Assembly: GCA_002633025.1 (NCBI GenBank)
Contig: NMRB01000935.1
Span: forward strand, 53,591 to 117,590
Length of the DNA: 64,000 bases
Direction: 5' to 3'
From: Notospermus geniculatus
Lineage: Eukaryota; Nemertea; Pilidiophora; Heteronemertea; Lineidae
How positions within the stretch are numbered: the first letter of the stretch is position 1; each line of letters begins with the position of its first letter. Below, piece by piece: positions 37,650-48,154 of the stretch. Below the pieces are notes generated by a model. It saw only the letters and a list, made by a program, of their open reading frames with translations, did not search any database and was not told the DNA's origin. The translations under genes were made by a program, and so were the position numbers.

Positions 37650-37790
37650 GACTTCCCACTGCCAGTCCTACAACAGACTAACAAATAGTCTCCATCGAAT
37701 ACTGCCTTCGCGGCTTCTTTTTGAGTACATTTGTAAGTCCTTCCACGGAGAATTTGCATTCGAATAAAGTTTCATCGACCGGCATCTTGT
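37650..37790 (-). pseudogene. Isolated first exon of a RecQ-like helicase, frameshifted
   Basis: From 37787 downward the minus strand reads L-F-E-C-K-F-S-V-E-G-L and then, in another frame, Q-K-E-A-A-K-A-V-F-D-G-D, followed by the Walker A box C-R-T-G-S-G-K-S and a GTTAGT donor near 37647. Together these resemble the opening of RecQ-family ATP-dependent helicases. The two parts are in different frames, the shift lying near an AAAAAGAAG run. No further helicase exons follow before GPR143. I read it as a dead copy of a repeat-spread helicase. A single-base assembly error is possible, but the missing exons would remain unexplained. Confidence 0.5.
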
Positions 37791-38065
37791 CATCATCATA
37801 CCCGAGCTGCCGATGCAAGCTTTGCCGTGATTGGTTGGTATTTCTGGGACCGGGGAAATCCGTTGAACACGGAATGTGGTTTGCTTGCGTGAAGGTCAAG
37901 GGAGGAGAAGCCGAGTCTTGACGTGAACTCAGTGAAGATGGTAGCTAGCTACAGGCAGACACTGTGCAGTGCATTACATTGATGTAGGAAAGTAAGTAAG
38001 TCGTGCCAGGGGCATGCAGAGGGGGGGCCACCTGCCCCCTCTAGGCTAGCATGCTAGTACAAGTA

Positions 38066-38682
38066 GGGTAAAAGGTCCAATTCTCGCACACCATGGTTTT
38101 CAATGCCTCTTCATGTACTTCCTGTACTGCAAGGCATGCTGGGTAATAGTTGGGACTAAAGGCCATCCATTTCAGTTCTCATTTGCATATTTAAATTTGC
38201 TAAGGGGGTCAAGGTCACCGAAAATATGTCAGATTTCCGAAGTAAGGCTGGACGACCCAGTTCTCACACACCTCGCCCATTTCTCGCACATTGCCGATTT
38301 CCATCCACAATTTCACAGGAAACAATAAAATTAAGATTTGATTGATAAAAGTGACTTAAAATCAACCCAAAAGAGTTTATTTGAGGTATTTTAATCCACT
38401 CTGCTTCTCACAATTTGACTTTTAAAAGTGTGCGAGAATAGGGCACACTTTTTCATGTCGGTGACCCAATTCTCGCACACCCTGCCCTGTCCTCACACAT
38501 TCGCTTTTTGTGCCCAAAATGTCAAAAGAAATTACAAAAACGAAGTTTTTATGGTGAAACTTTATTGAAATGAAGATTAATCAGTTTATTTGGTGTTATT
38601 TAATTCATTATGTTTTGTACAAACGTACATTGAAAAACGTGCGAGAATTGGTACGTGTGTGAGAATAGGGCCATTTACCCTA
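38066..38682. mobile_element. DNA transposon-like repeat with TAGGGTAAA termini, abutting the gap
   Basis: The left end TAGGGTAAAAGGTCCAATTC is mirrored at the right by GAATAGGGCCATTTACCCTA, directly before the N run. The interior repeats the motif TTCTCGCACAC at least four times in both orientations. The terminal repeat is imperfect and no transposase is visible. The gap hides the right flank. Confidence 0.62.
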
Positions 38683-39414
38683 NNNNNNNNNNNNNNNNNN
38701 NNNNNNNNNNNNNNNNNNNNNNNNNNNNNNNNNNNNNNNNNNNNNNNNNNNNNNNNNNNNNNNNNNNNNNNNNNNNNNNNNNNNNNNNNNNNNNNNNNNN
38801 NNNNNNNNNNNNNNNNNNNNNNNNNNNNNNNNNNNNNNNNNNNNNNNNNNNNNNNNNNNNNNNNNNNNNNNNNNNNNNNNNNNNNNNNNNNNNNNNNNNN
38901 NNNNNNNNNNNNNNNNNNNNNNNNNNNNNNNNNNNNNNNNNNNNNNNNNNNNNNNNNNNNNNNNNNNNNNNNNNNNNNNNNNNNNNNNNNNNNNNNNNNN
39001 NNNNNNNNNNNNNNNNNNNNNNNNNNNNNNNNNNNNNNNNNNNNNNNNNNNNNNNNNNNNNNNNNNNNNNNNNNNNNNNNNNNNNNNNNNNNNNNNNNNN
39101 NNNNNNNNNNNNNNNNNNNNNNNNNNNNNNNNNNNNNNNNNNNNNNNNNNNNNNNNNNNNNNNNNNNNNNNNNNNNNNNNNNNNNNNNNNNNNNNNNNNN
39201 NNNNNNNNNNNNNNNNNNNNNNNNNNNNNNNNNNNNNNNNNNNNNNNNNNNNNNNNNNNNNNNNNNNNNNNNNNNNNNNNNNNNNNNNNNNNNNNNNNNN
39301 NNNNNNNNNNNNNNNNNNNNNNNNNNNNNNNNNNNNNNNNNNNNNNNNNNNNNNNNNNNNNNNNNNNNNNNNNNNNNNNNNNNNNNNNNNNNNNNNNNNN
39401 NNNNNNNNNNNNNN
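38683..39414. other. Assembly gap (732 N)
   Basis: Unresolved bases. Open frames reported across it have no meaning. Confidence 1.
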
Positions 39415-39628
39415 AAAATGGTGGATTCGGCACGTTCGACGCCATTGTGTTGAAAGGCATTCTGGGATACTTCCCCAACTAATCACCTCGGCGAGGTGAT
39501 TACTTCGGGCAGGCCCGACAGACCCCAGATCATGACGTCACACGAAAAAGAACGCAGATGGGTCTCACCCAGGTGAGGCCCAGGCAAGTAAACGAACACG
39601 CTAATCATGCGTCATTAGACACCTATAG

Positions 39629-39932
39629 CGTGTTCGGAAAGCTTCCTCGGGGAGGCTCGGGGAAGCGGGAGAGCGTTCGGTAAGGTATTTGGCAGGCTGC
39701 CAAGGCTTCCTCGAGCCTGGCCGAAGTTGGGGAAACTCCCGGCATGCATTTCGTTTTCTTTCCAATCCGACATGCTGATTGGCTAAACGTGGAACATTTC
39801 ACGCCTGCAACCCACAGTAGTACCTTTCCCCGAGGAAGGGCAAATATCGTTCGGAAATTCGCCTTCACTGGGCATGCTCACGTTCCCCGAAGCTCGGGGA
39901 AGAAATTTCCTCGGGGAAGCTTTCCGAACACG
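39629..39932. mobile_element. GC-rich MITE with CGTGTTCGGAAAGCTTCC termini
   Basis: The left end CGTGTTCGGAAAGCTTCCTC is matched at the right by GGGAAGCTTTCCGAACACG. Internal short repeats of CTCGGGGAAG occur in both orientations. No clear target duplication was found. A 3-base TAG/CTA flank on each side suggests that the true ends lie a few bases further out. Confidence 0.68.
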
Positions 39933-40108
39933 GCCCTAGTAGTATAAAACCTCAATGATTTTAGGTACTGGTCAACTGAAATCAATGTACAAATATGTTA
40001 TTAAACACCACTGCTTTGGGCACATTAGTCCGTATACAGTACGTCAAAAACTAGCAATAAATAACAAGGGTGGGTGGCGTTAATACGCAGAACAGCCAAA
40101 TTTCATGC

Positions 40109-40525
40109 CATTCGGAACGACCTGAGGCGAACTGCTTATCTGCCACTGGACGGCGCATTTCACCTCGGACACAAGTGCAAGGCAGCCATATTGTTTATCA
40201 ACAAACCCACGTGACCGACCGTGGGACTATTTTGGCAGAATTTTGGCCTGTTAAGGTGTTCAAACTTATTTACTGGATAACTTGAGGCATATTATTTATA
40301 AACTTACCGGTATCTCATCCAATCTGCCAAATATTGATCAATAACGCAACGTTTTGTGTGACCTATTTCGTTCATGCGCAGGGTGTGATGAGGCGAACCG
40401 CATTTGAACTCTCACAAACGGGCAGCAATCGTTGCGCATTCAAGATGGCTGCCTTGGAATTGTGTCCGAGGGGAAATGCGACCGTACGGAAATTGCCGAG
40501 CAGTTGCCTTCGGAAGTTCCGAATG
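40109..40525. mobile_element. MULE-like MITE, copy 1, with 9-bp target-site duplication
   Basis: The 417-bp element begins CATTCGGAAC and ends GTTCCGAATG, with imperfect inverted arms of about 90 bp (CTCGGACACAA, GGCAGCCAT). It is bracketed by perfect 9-bp duplications ATTTCATGC at 40100-40108 and 40526-40534. Long TIRs plus 9-bp duplications are the signature of Mutator-like elements. The same family in opposite orientation lies at 57624-58042. No transposase is encoded. Confidence 0.85.
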
Positions 40526-40559
40526 ATTTCATGCCATACCACGGCCATGCGTCATTATA

Positions 40560-40680
40560 GATAAGATAAGATAAGATAAGATAAGCTTTATTTTACGTCC
40601 GTATAGAAAGTACAGCAAACATAAGCTAAAAGCTTGTAGACGGACTAACATAAGAATAACTGAGACAAAATGATATAAAA
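40560..40680 (-). mobile_element. LINE or SINE 3' end with (TTATC)n tail, just upstream of NOC4L
   Basis: On the minus strand the sequence reads CGGACGTAAAATAAAGC and then a short tract of TTATC repeats. This is the usual form of a retrotransposon 3' end with an AATAAA-like signal and a simple-repeat tail. No coding part remains. It lies 35 bp before the NOC4L start codon. Confidence 0.42.
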
Positions 40681-40714
40681 GAGTAAGATTTGACAGAGGG
40701 CGCCACTATACACC

Positions 40715-43700
40715 ATGGTTCTCCCAAAAATTAAATCTGCCTTGCAAAAAAGGCAAAATACGGCTGCAGCTGACATCAAGGACAAAACTAGACTCTTCTT
40801 GGATGATAGAAAACATGCCAACAACCTGATAGATATCATTGCCGCTTGTGAGGTAGCCAAGTTTGCTTAAATTTGCTCATTCAATAGGAGCCGTCAGCCG
40901 CGCATATTGCTAACAGATGGCAGCACAGTCTTAGCGGACCAAATGTACAGGAAATCTATTACGATCGCTGCTCGATCGATAATGACTGGGTCCGCTAGAT
41001 GCATTGAATTGGGCCCTAGTGACACCTAGTGGTCAACTCGCTGACAGCTCCTATTCTCCAGATTTGCATTTTGTTTGCGACTTTGTACAGGATGTATCAG
41101 AAAAAAACAATGGGTAAAAGTCATGAAGTTGCCCTTATCTAACTTTCGTCAAGGAGGAATCTCCGCGTCGGGGCTTTCACATTTATTTATCACAATAAGT
41201 TCAAAGGGATGTCTTTTTCAGCAGTCATAAAGGCACCGATTTAAATATACTGAGACAGAGATTATATAACAAGTCGTCCTCCACGGCTCCAGAAATTTAG
41301 CAAATTTTCGACCCCAATCGGGGTCTTCTTCAGGCTGGCACTTTCAAGTCGAGCTACCAGAAGTGTATCAACAGAGATTAGTAATGATAATCTGAAACAA
41401 AGGCATGTGTTGTGTGTATGACGAGTATGTAAGAGAACTTAGGTTGGGAGGGCTTCACTCAAATTCTGGAATTTTATTTTTCTAGGCAGATGATTCCTCT
41501 GTGGTCCTTTCATCAATTCGAGCCTTCCATCGCATATTTGTCCATTTGATAAAACATGAAGAAATGTACATGGCTGATGCTCCCAAGGATGATGAAGCTG
41601 AGACAGGTAATCACATACATGATACACAGAATGAAGCATATGAAACGATTGATTAGTAAAAATTGTACTTTTGATGCAAAAAATTCATTTCAGATCTGTC
41701 ACCAGATGAAACCTATACAGTGTGGTTGAGAGGGTGCTATTCTGAAGCAGTGAACAAATTACTTGAACTCCTGCAGAGCCCACATGAAAATATTTCGGTA
41801 GGTTGGAGTGATTCATCTGGAGATTGGTTTGCTCCCTTCACATCCCTTGGTCCTCCAGCCCTGTTTATGTTGCCAGAGGCTAGCTGTATCTGACAAAATA
41901 TCAGATCCCACAATGTACATTCCATCGGATTCTCATCTCAATGAGTTGTTTTCGATTTCAGGAACTTTCCTTGTGTACTCTCATGAAATTTGTGGATGCA
42001 GAGGGTCAGGTGCCCTTATCAAAACTCACCAAGAAGCATTTGAAATTCCCCTCAAAAATTTACCAGGTAAGTGCTTCAGTTAGTGTATTTCATAAGATCT
42101 ATGCGAGTGCATAGGTTTCCACCCCAGGATTGCCAAGGTATAATATCTGTAAATTCCTGTCCAGTTGGTGCATATGATATCATTTTTGGTATTCTAGCTA
42201 CCTTCTCAAATTTTTAAATTTTTTTCAGAAAATATATGCTGCACTTATATCAGACACGGTGGACATGGTCAGATTGGTTGAAAAAATGCAAGAATACCTC
42301 GAATATGATGATGTGAGATACTTCACTATGAAGTATGCTTTGCTGGACATCAATGAAAGAACAGAGAAGAAGGTACAAAATGAGGAGAATTTGGAGATCT
42401 CACCATTTGTCTGATGGAGTAAGATTTTCAAATATGACCATCTCCAGTGTTTGTGGAAAGTGGTCATCATTGTTAGTTTACTCAGCTGTTATCATTGCTG
42501 TCCATTACTATTGTAAACTTTGTCCACAAAAGTCAATTTGATGTCTCCTTCCAGTTATGTAGTGAAGTTTACTTAAAGAACATGTATTCCCTGTTGGATC
42601 ATCTGTCAATGCCCAGCGCTACTGAGGAACTATTGTCAAACTTCTTGTCTGGACCCCCAGGACCCGAGGTTACCACTAAAATGAATTCATTCAAGACACA
42701 ACAGAAGCAGTATACTACAATCTGGTTACAGTTTCTTAAGAACAAGGTGAGGACCAAATGTATCAATACATGTCAGAGCAGGGGAGACCTTGAATATTTT
42801 GAATGATGGTGGAAGGTGGGGTGAGGGTGTCTCTACATTAAGATTCATTTCAGTTTCAATTTCAACTTTCCATCAGTCTGTACAAGGGTTGACTGAGGGA
42901 AAAGTGATGCCCCACAACTATGACATACTACTGTACTGTGTTGAATAAACACTTCTGTATCGAAGTTCATTTCAATTTCAGCTCTCTGTCAGTTTGTACA
43001 AGAAAGTGTTAACAAGTCTGCATGAAAAAGTGATGCCTCATATGTCAAATCCTCTCCTACTCAGCGATTTCCTCACAGAATCATACAATATTGGTAAGTA
43101 GGCCTACAATATAGGTCCATGGTGAAGTCAAAGGACAAACCTTTCGGTATACCCGTAATGACGTTCCTTTATCAGCTTTTCTCAATTCAACATGTACAAA
43201 CTCAGCATGTACACGTAGCTAGATTTTATGTTCATGGACATAATTCACGTTTTCCTCCTACAGGTGGTGCTATCAGTCTTCTAGCACTGAATGGTCTTTT
43301 CATCCTCATACAAAAGTACAACCTGAATTACCCTGATTTCTTCATCAAGCTCTACGCCCTCCTGGAGCCATCAGTTTTCCATGCCAAGTTCAGAGCTAGA
43401 TTCTTTTTTCTTACGGATCTTTTCCTTACATCAACGTAAGTTGAATTCGTTCTTGGGATTTTATAGTTATTGAAACTGGGACAGTTTCTCAGTGCTCTAT
43501 TTCTGTGCATGAAGTTGTACATGTGCCAGTACATCAGTCGAGCCTGGAGATGCTCAGGTTAGCTACTTAACTTTCATTGGTCTTGCATTTTGAACATGAT
43601 CAAACTTTATGAAAATCAGTTTATTCAGATTCATCCAGAAGTTTGAAAAAGTACTGTTTCTACATTTTCCAGCCATTTGCCATCATATCTGGTCGCTGCA

Positions 43701-44739
43701 TTTGCGAAGAGGTTATCACGGCTCAGTTTGGCGGCGCCACCTGATGCATTGACTTTCCTTATTCCACTTATCCTCAATCTTCTCATACGCCACCCCAACT
43801 GCAAGGTCTTGATTCACAGAGCAGAGGCTGATGAGCAAACCGGTAAGAAGGATTTCATTTCAGAAATGCAAGCTCCGGGCTTCTGTGTAAGTTTGAGCAT
43901 GGTCTAAATTGAAGTGAGTCAGTGGTGAATCACACACATGATTGAGCTGCCTGTGGTCTTGATCAGTTATGAGGTTAAACAAGTGTCAATATGACTGGAC
44001 ACTCCGAAGAAGACTTTTCATATGTCATGTACATGCACATAAGATATCAGTACCGATAGTTCATGTGTAGGTCATGTATGTCGTTTTACCCTTCTCAAAT
44101 TTGTTCTTCAGATATTTCAGCTGACCCATTTCTGATGGAAGAATCAGACCCTGCCAAATGTCATGCAATGGAAAGTTCACTATGGGAAATAAAGAGTTTG
44201 CAGGAACATTATTATCCTGGCGTCATTCAGAGTGCAAAGAGAATCAGTCACAATCTCCCCGAACGCGAGTTTGACATCTCAGAGAAGTTGAATACAACAT
44301 GGGATGAGGTAAATTTCAATTTCATCTCCATTTCAACTTCATACATCTACCAACTTGCATTCATTTTGCTTCACCTATTTACGGGCCGGGATCCAGGGGC
44401 TGCCAGCTTGTTTGTTATGAACCTTGATGGACAGTGAATTCACCAGAGCTACCTGAAGTCCTGGGGTCAACCCTGAATCAAGTCAAAATTTGGAAGATAG
44501 AATGGGATAAAACTGAGTCCGTATTGCTGACACTTTCACTGTCACACGTGTGATAGATACATAGTTGACCATATTAAGTGCAGATGGCAGCACTCTACAG
44601 TAAAGTTTACCTTTCATTTCAGTTGTTTGAAGCCGAGTGCAAGAAGACAATGGGAAAAGTACCTGTGAACTTCCACCCACCTAAAGGACTCTTTGGAAAT
44701 CAAGGCGATAGATTTAGTGGTTTATGGTTGTTAGAATGA
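40715..44739 (+). CDS. NOC4L: Nucleolar complex protein 4 homologue, eleven exons
   Basis: Noc4 works with Nop14 in the nucleolus and nucleus in 40S subunit maturation and export. Exons: 40715-40852, 41486-41606, 41694-41797, 41962-42066, 42229-42372, 42555-42746, 42982-43093, 43264-43435, 43673-43842, 44112-44308, 44623-44739 (TGA). They total 1572 bp, in frame, 523 residues (human is 516). The conserved CBF/MAK21 region starts near residue 306 with G-G-A-I-S-L-L-A-L-N-G-L-F-I-L-I, then Y-P-D-F, P-S-V-F-H, R-A-R-F-F, L-P-S-Y-L-V-A-A-F-A-K-R-L and A-P-P-D-A-L. A C-terminal S-S-L-W-E-I block and G-L-F-G also match. All acceptors have good pyrimidine tracts. The first donor (GAG|GTAGCC) is the weakest, but the join E-A-D-D-S-S keeps the expected alignment. 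A decayed copy of exon 7 lies in intron 6. Confidence 0.95.
41285..41345 (-). ncRNA. Hammerhead-like motif of a Penelope-type element (decayed), NOC4L intron 1
   Basis: On the minus strand: CTGAAGA, one extra A, a six-pair stem GACCCC/GGGGTC with loop GATT, then GAAA, then AATTTGCTAAATT able to form a short third stem, then TTCTGGAG. CTGANGA - stem II - GAAA - short stem III is the arrangement of hammerhead ribozymes described in Penelope-like retroelements. The extra A between core and stem II and weak stem I argue against activity. Confidence 0.45.
42848..42925 (+). pseudogene. Decayed duplicate of NOC4L exon 7
   Basis: Beginning at about 42863 the sequence CTTTCCATCAGTCTGTACAA, then GGAAAAGTGATGCCCCACA, parallels true exon 7 (CTCTCTGTCAGTTTGTACAA, GAAAAAGTGATGCCTCA) at 42982. 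The preceding TTTCAATTTCAA tract is also shared. An in-frame TGA and a deletion break it, and the copy lacks a proper AG. It is a relic exon duplication inside intron 6. Confidence 0.6.
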
Positions 44740-44864
44740 AGTGGAATTAATTAAAAATACTGAATCAAAATTGTGTTTTTGTTTGTTGGTGATACTGGAA
44801 TATGGAATTGAGAGCTGGAATATGGAATTGAGAGTCTTTTCTAGAGTTTCAGATTGTAAAGTTC

Positions 44865-44912
44865 CACTTGAAAAAGACCCCGCTTGGGGTCGAAAATTCG
44901 TGAATTCTGGAG
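44865..44912 (+). ncRNA. Hammerhead-like motif, second copy, 3' of NOC4L
   Basis: TTGAAAAAGACCCC, loop, GGGGTCGAAAATTC, GTG, AATTC, TGGAG. Stem II is intact and stem III (AATTC/GAATT) is perfect and followed by C, the preferred cleavage base. The first core half (TTGAAAA instead of CTGANGA) is mutated, so it should be inactive. Confidence 0.42.
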
Positions 44913-44928
44913 ATTGACTTCTTGCTTA

Positions 44929-45447
44929 GGCCATTCTTTTTTTATTTGTTGTTTAGCGGATCCGCCGTAGTTAGATTTTGGCAATTTGGAAAAAAAATAA
45001 AATTGAAAAAATACGACTTTTTTATTCTGGCCGGTCCCGTTTTTCAACCTTTCAATGTTTTTTTCAAAAGTGGGAGATTTAAATCCCGCGCCAGTCGTTG
45101 TCAGATCGTGATCAGCGCCCTCAATCGATCTTGGGACGAACCATAACTCGTACCCGGCATCTACCAGCGTAAATAGCCGCCTACGACATGTACGAGAGTC
45201 ATGAGAGTAGACATCAACGCATGCTGTTGTGTAGTGTGAGATGGGCGTGTGTGAAGTTGCTGATTTTTTTATGACATTTGAGTTTTTTTATTTCCGCCTG
45301 TCTTGGTTTCACTGGATAAAGGCTTGCTAAAACGGAAAATTAAAATCCATCAGAAAGATTGGACTTTTATTTTTATTTTTTTCCTGTCTCCTGTCTTGAG
45401 TTTACTGGGAAAAAATCCGCTAAACAACAAATAAAAAAAGAATGGCC
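44929..45447. mobile_element. 519-bp non-autonomous PIF/Harbinger-like element with TTA duplications
   Basis: The ends are GGCCATTCTTTTTTTATTTG and its exact complement, extending about 33 bp to AGCGGAT/ATCCGCT. TTA flanks both sides (44926-44928 and 45448-45450). The interior has a second long T-rich inverted repeat. No transposase is seen. Confidence 0.8.
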
Positions 45448-45671
45448 TTATTATGGAATTGAGAGCTGAAGGCCAAATGTTGTGGATAATTTGGATGAAT
45501 TAATAATGTACAGCAGGAGGAAACCAGAGTACCGTATCTGTAGGAAAGCGTAAAGATTAAAGTGGAGAAGTTTCTTATATCATTGCCCCAAGATCTTTTT
45601 ATCTCAAGGAATCAAGATATCCAAAATAGAAGCACAAAAAACGACATACAAAATGATGGTAAAACATAAAG

Positions 45672-45826
45672 TCGTCTCCAAATCTTGCAAATTTTTGACC
45701 CCAACCGGGATCTTCCTCGGGCACTTTCTACCTGAGATTACAGAAAAGACTGTTTTCTGTAATCTCAACTAGAAAGTGCCTGAGAAAGATCCCGATTGGC
45801 GTCGAAAATTTGCAAGACAGGAATCA
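45672..45826. repeat. Long hairpin made of two inverted hammerhead-like copies
   Basis: Arms of about 65 bp surround a centre at GAAAAGACTGTTTTC. Each arm carries the CTGAGGAAGATCCC ... GGGGTC ... AAATTTGCAAGA series of the Penelope-type motif, here with mutations (CCCGAGGA, GGCGTC). The inverted arrangement resembles the head-to-head terminal repeats of Penelope-like elements, but it could be a foldback derivative. Confidence 0.55.
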
Positions 45827-45907
45827 AGACACAGCAAAAACTACGGCTGAAAGGTTTGTCAAGAAATCAACATATTTATGCCGTTAAGTGCCAACAATAC
45901 TTCTTAA

Positions 45908-46072
45908 AGGAGTTAGACGCCGAAGTTGTAAACAAGCTGGTTTGTTTACAAATATGGTCGGCAAACTAGTTTTATTCCTTCGTGCAGGTGGAGACAATAG
46001 GTGGCAGCACCGCAGGCGTCCGTGGATAGAGAACCAGTGAGTGAGTGTTTACAACTTCGGCGTCTAACTCCT
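45908..46072. mobile_element. 165-bp piggyBac-type MITE with TTAA duplications
   Basis: The left end AGGAGTTAGACGCCGAAGTT continues to a 26-bp perfect inverted repeat, and the right end closes with AACTCCT. TTAA lies on both sides (45904-45907 and 46073-46076). TTAA target duplication is diagnostic of piggyBac elements. No coding capacity is present. Confidence 0.85.
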
Positions 46073-46076
46073 TTAA

Positions 46077-48154
46077 GGCCATTTTCATGACTGGAGGAAT
46101 GTGCCAAAGGGTATAAAATAAGATGAGACTGATTATATTACAATAAGAATATATTGTTCTGATCAGCAAATAACAAGGTTGATCAATTGTTACACTGAAA
46201 CGATTACAATTTAGGTCTTCCTCAGACAGGGACTTTGGCAAACCCAACTCCAGGAGGAAATGTTTCCATTGGGACTGATATTTACATGTAAATGTTAAAT
46301 TCAATAAATGATGCTTAATTCAACTACATGTAGGCTGGAATTGTCATGCTGTGTATGTGTACATCGAAATGTACATGTTCATACATGTATGTACAGGATG
46401 ACAGACAGCCCACCAGTAAATGTATGTTTAGCTGATATTTTAAACTACATGTAAATGCAAGCAGTATAACTGGAATACATGTAACTAGGCTTCTGTGTCT
46501 TCATCCTGGTTTTAAAGAACTGATGAAGAGCAAACAGGATGAGTAATTCAATTCACACATACATGTACATTTGCATGTTATACATCTACGGTACATTGTA
46601 CATGTATCTATAGAATACATGTACATGGAAAGTAGACAAATCAACCAAGCCTCACACACAGCTATACAATGTACTAAGTCAGGGTACATACAGGTACATG
46701 TACATTTGACACAGATTATTTTCAAGGCTTTTCAAGGACGAATTTTGACAAACAGATGAAAAAAAAAGGTGGTGCCGAGTGGCAATTACCAGATGTAGTG
46801 CAATTTTTTAAAATCCTTTGAAAAAAAACAAAGAGAACCCAGAAACAAGAAAACAACACAGTTTTTATCTGCCACTGTTGCGTTTATTAAGGTTTTTTGA
46901 GATTTTTTTTCATGACATTTTTAAAGGACTTTCCACAGTAGTTTTTCAAGCACTAATATAACCCAAGGACTACAAGAACCCTGAATGTACATACAAATGT
47001 GAGAGAATTCACAAAGCTCCCACACACACTAAAAAAATATGTCTTCTCCCCAAAGGAATGGTACATGTAGGCTTGAAGATGTAGGCTACAGATTTCTGAT
47101 GATTATCATGATATCAACATTTTGTGAATAAATGCACCCCTGGGCCAATGGAAATGAACGCCATGATTGCATTGCAGGTTGGAAATTGATGCAGAATACA
47201 AATTCAGCAGAAGACTGAGATAAGAATTTTGATATGAAAGTCATAAAACAGGGGTGTTGGTTACAGCAGACGTGACAGGGTGAATTCAGGTCAAACATCA
47301 CGATTTACAGCCAGGAACAGAGATTTCTTTTAATTTTCCCCAAAGTTGGGGGCCTATCCCCCCCCCAATCCAATGCCCATGTCAGGTAACAGTATTTCAT
47401 AGCACACATATGAAGATGGATGTGGGCAGACATTTTCAGCAACCCCCACTGGCCCAAGGGTGTTAGAATATAATTAGTATGACAATCTTGAATTTTTTAG
47501 ATATATTTACATAGCATTCATCAATAGCAAGGCATATCTGATAGCCAATCTTTACCGGTATTCTGTGCAAGTAGACAAATTCTGCATCTTAGTCTTTCCT
47601 GCAGTTTGCAAGGATTTTCCAATTGAAACTGCACAGCAGGTTTCAGTATACACATAACCCAATGCTGAAGTTGATTTAACCCACTTCAGACACCATTAAT
47701 CCAATCATTTACATGCGTTGAATTTGCCCAATGAATGGTACGAATCATCTAGATTTGTGGGGAAGAGGTTGTACGGTACCGTACCAATGAATAATCTAGA
47801 TTTGTGGGAAGGAGGTTAACCTCTAAAGCCGTATCAGACAGTGTCGGTCAGGTGTGACATCATCTACCTGAACTGGTTAAAAAGTTGTACTCCTTGGGTA
47901 GAAGCTATCACATGAGAATAGATTGAGACATCTGCCCAACAGTATCAGTGAGACATCAACCAACATTGTGTTTGTCAAACTGCACCAAAACAAAGGTGCT
48001 AAATGACTGTGTTAAAACACTGTGGTCCTAGTTTTTGAAAGCACGATACCTAGCAGAATCCATACCATTCAAATGCACTCACAATCAGGAAGTGGTATAC
48101 ATAATATAATAAACTCTATTTTACATACACTTAATCTACACATGATTGTGTCGT
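46077..48154. other. Region between NOC4L and SNX tails, no supported gene
   Basis: A further degenerate CTGAGGAAGACCT motif on the minus strand near 46208-46235 hints at more Penelope-type sequence. ACATGTAC runs are dense at 46320-46720. The SNX 3' UTR should extend leftward into this stretch. Confidence 0.5.

Noticed and set aside
38590-39486. Four long open frames of 267-287 codons on both strands
   Set aside because: They run through the 732-N assembly gap. Only the few flanking residues are real.
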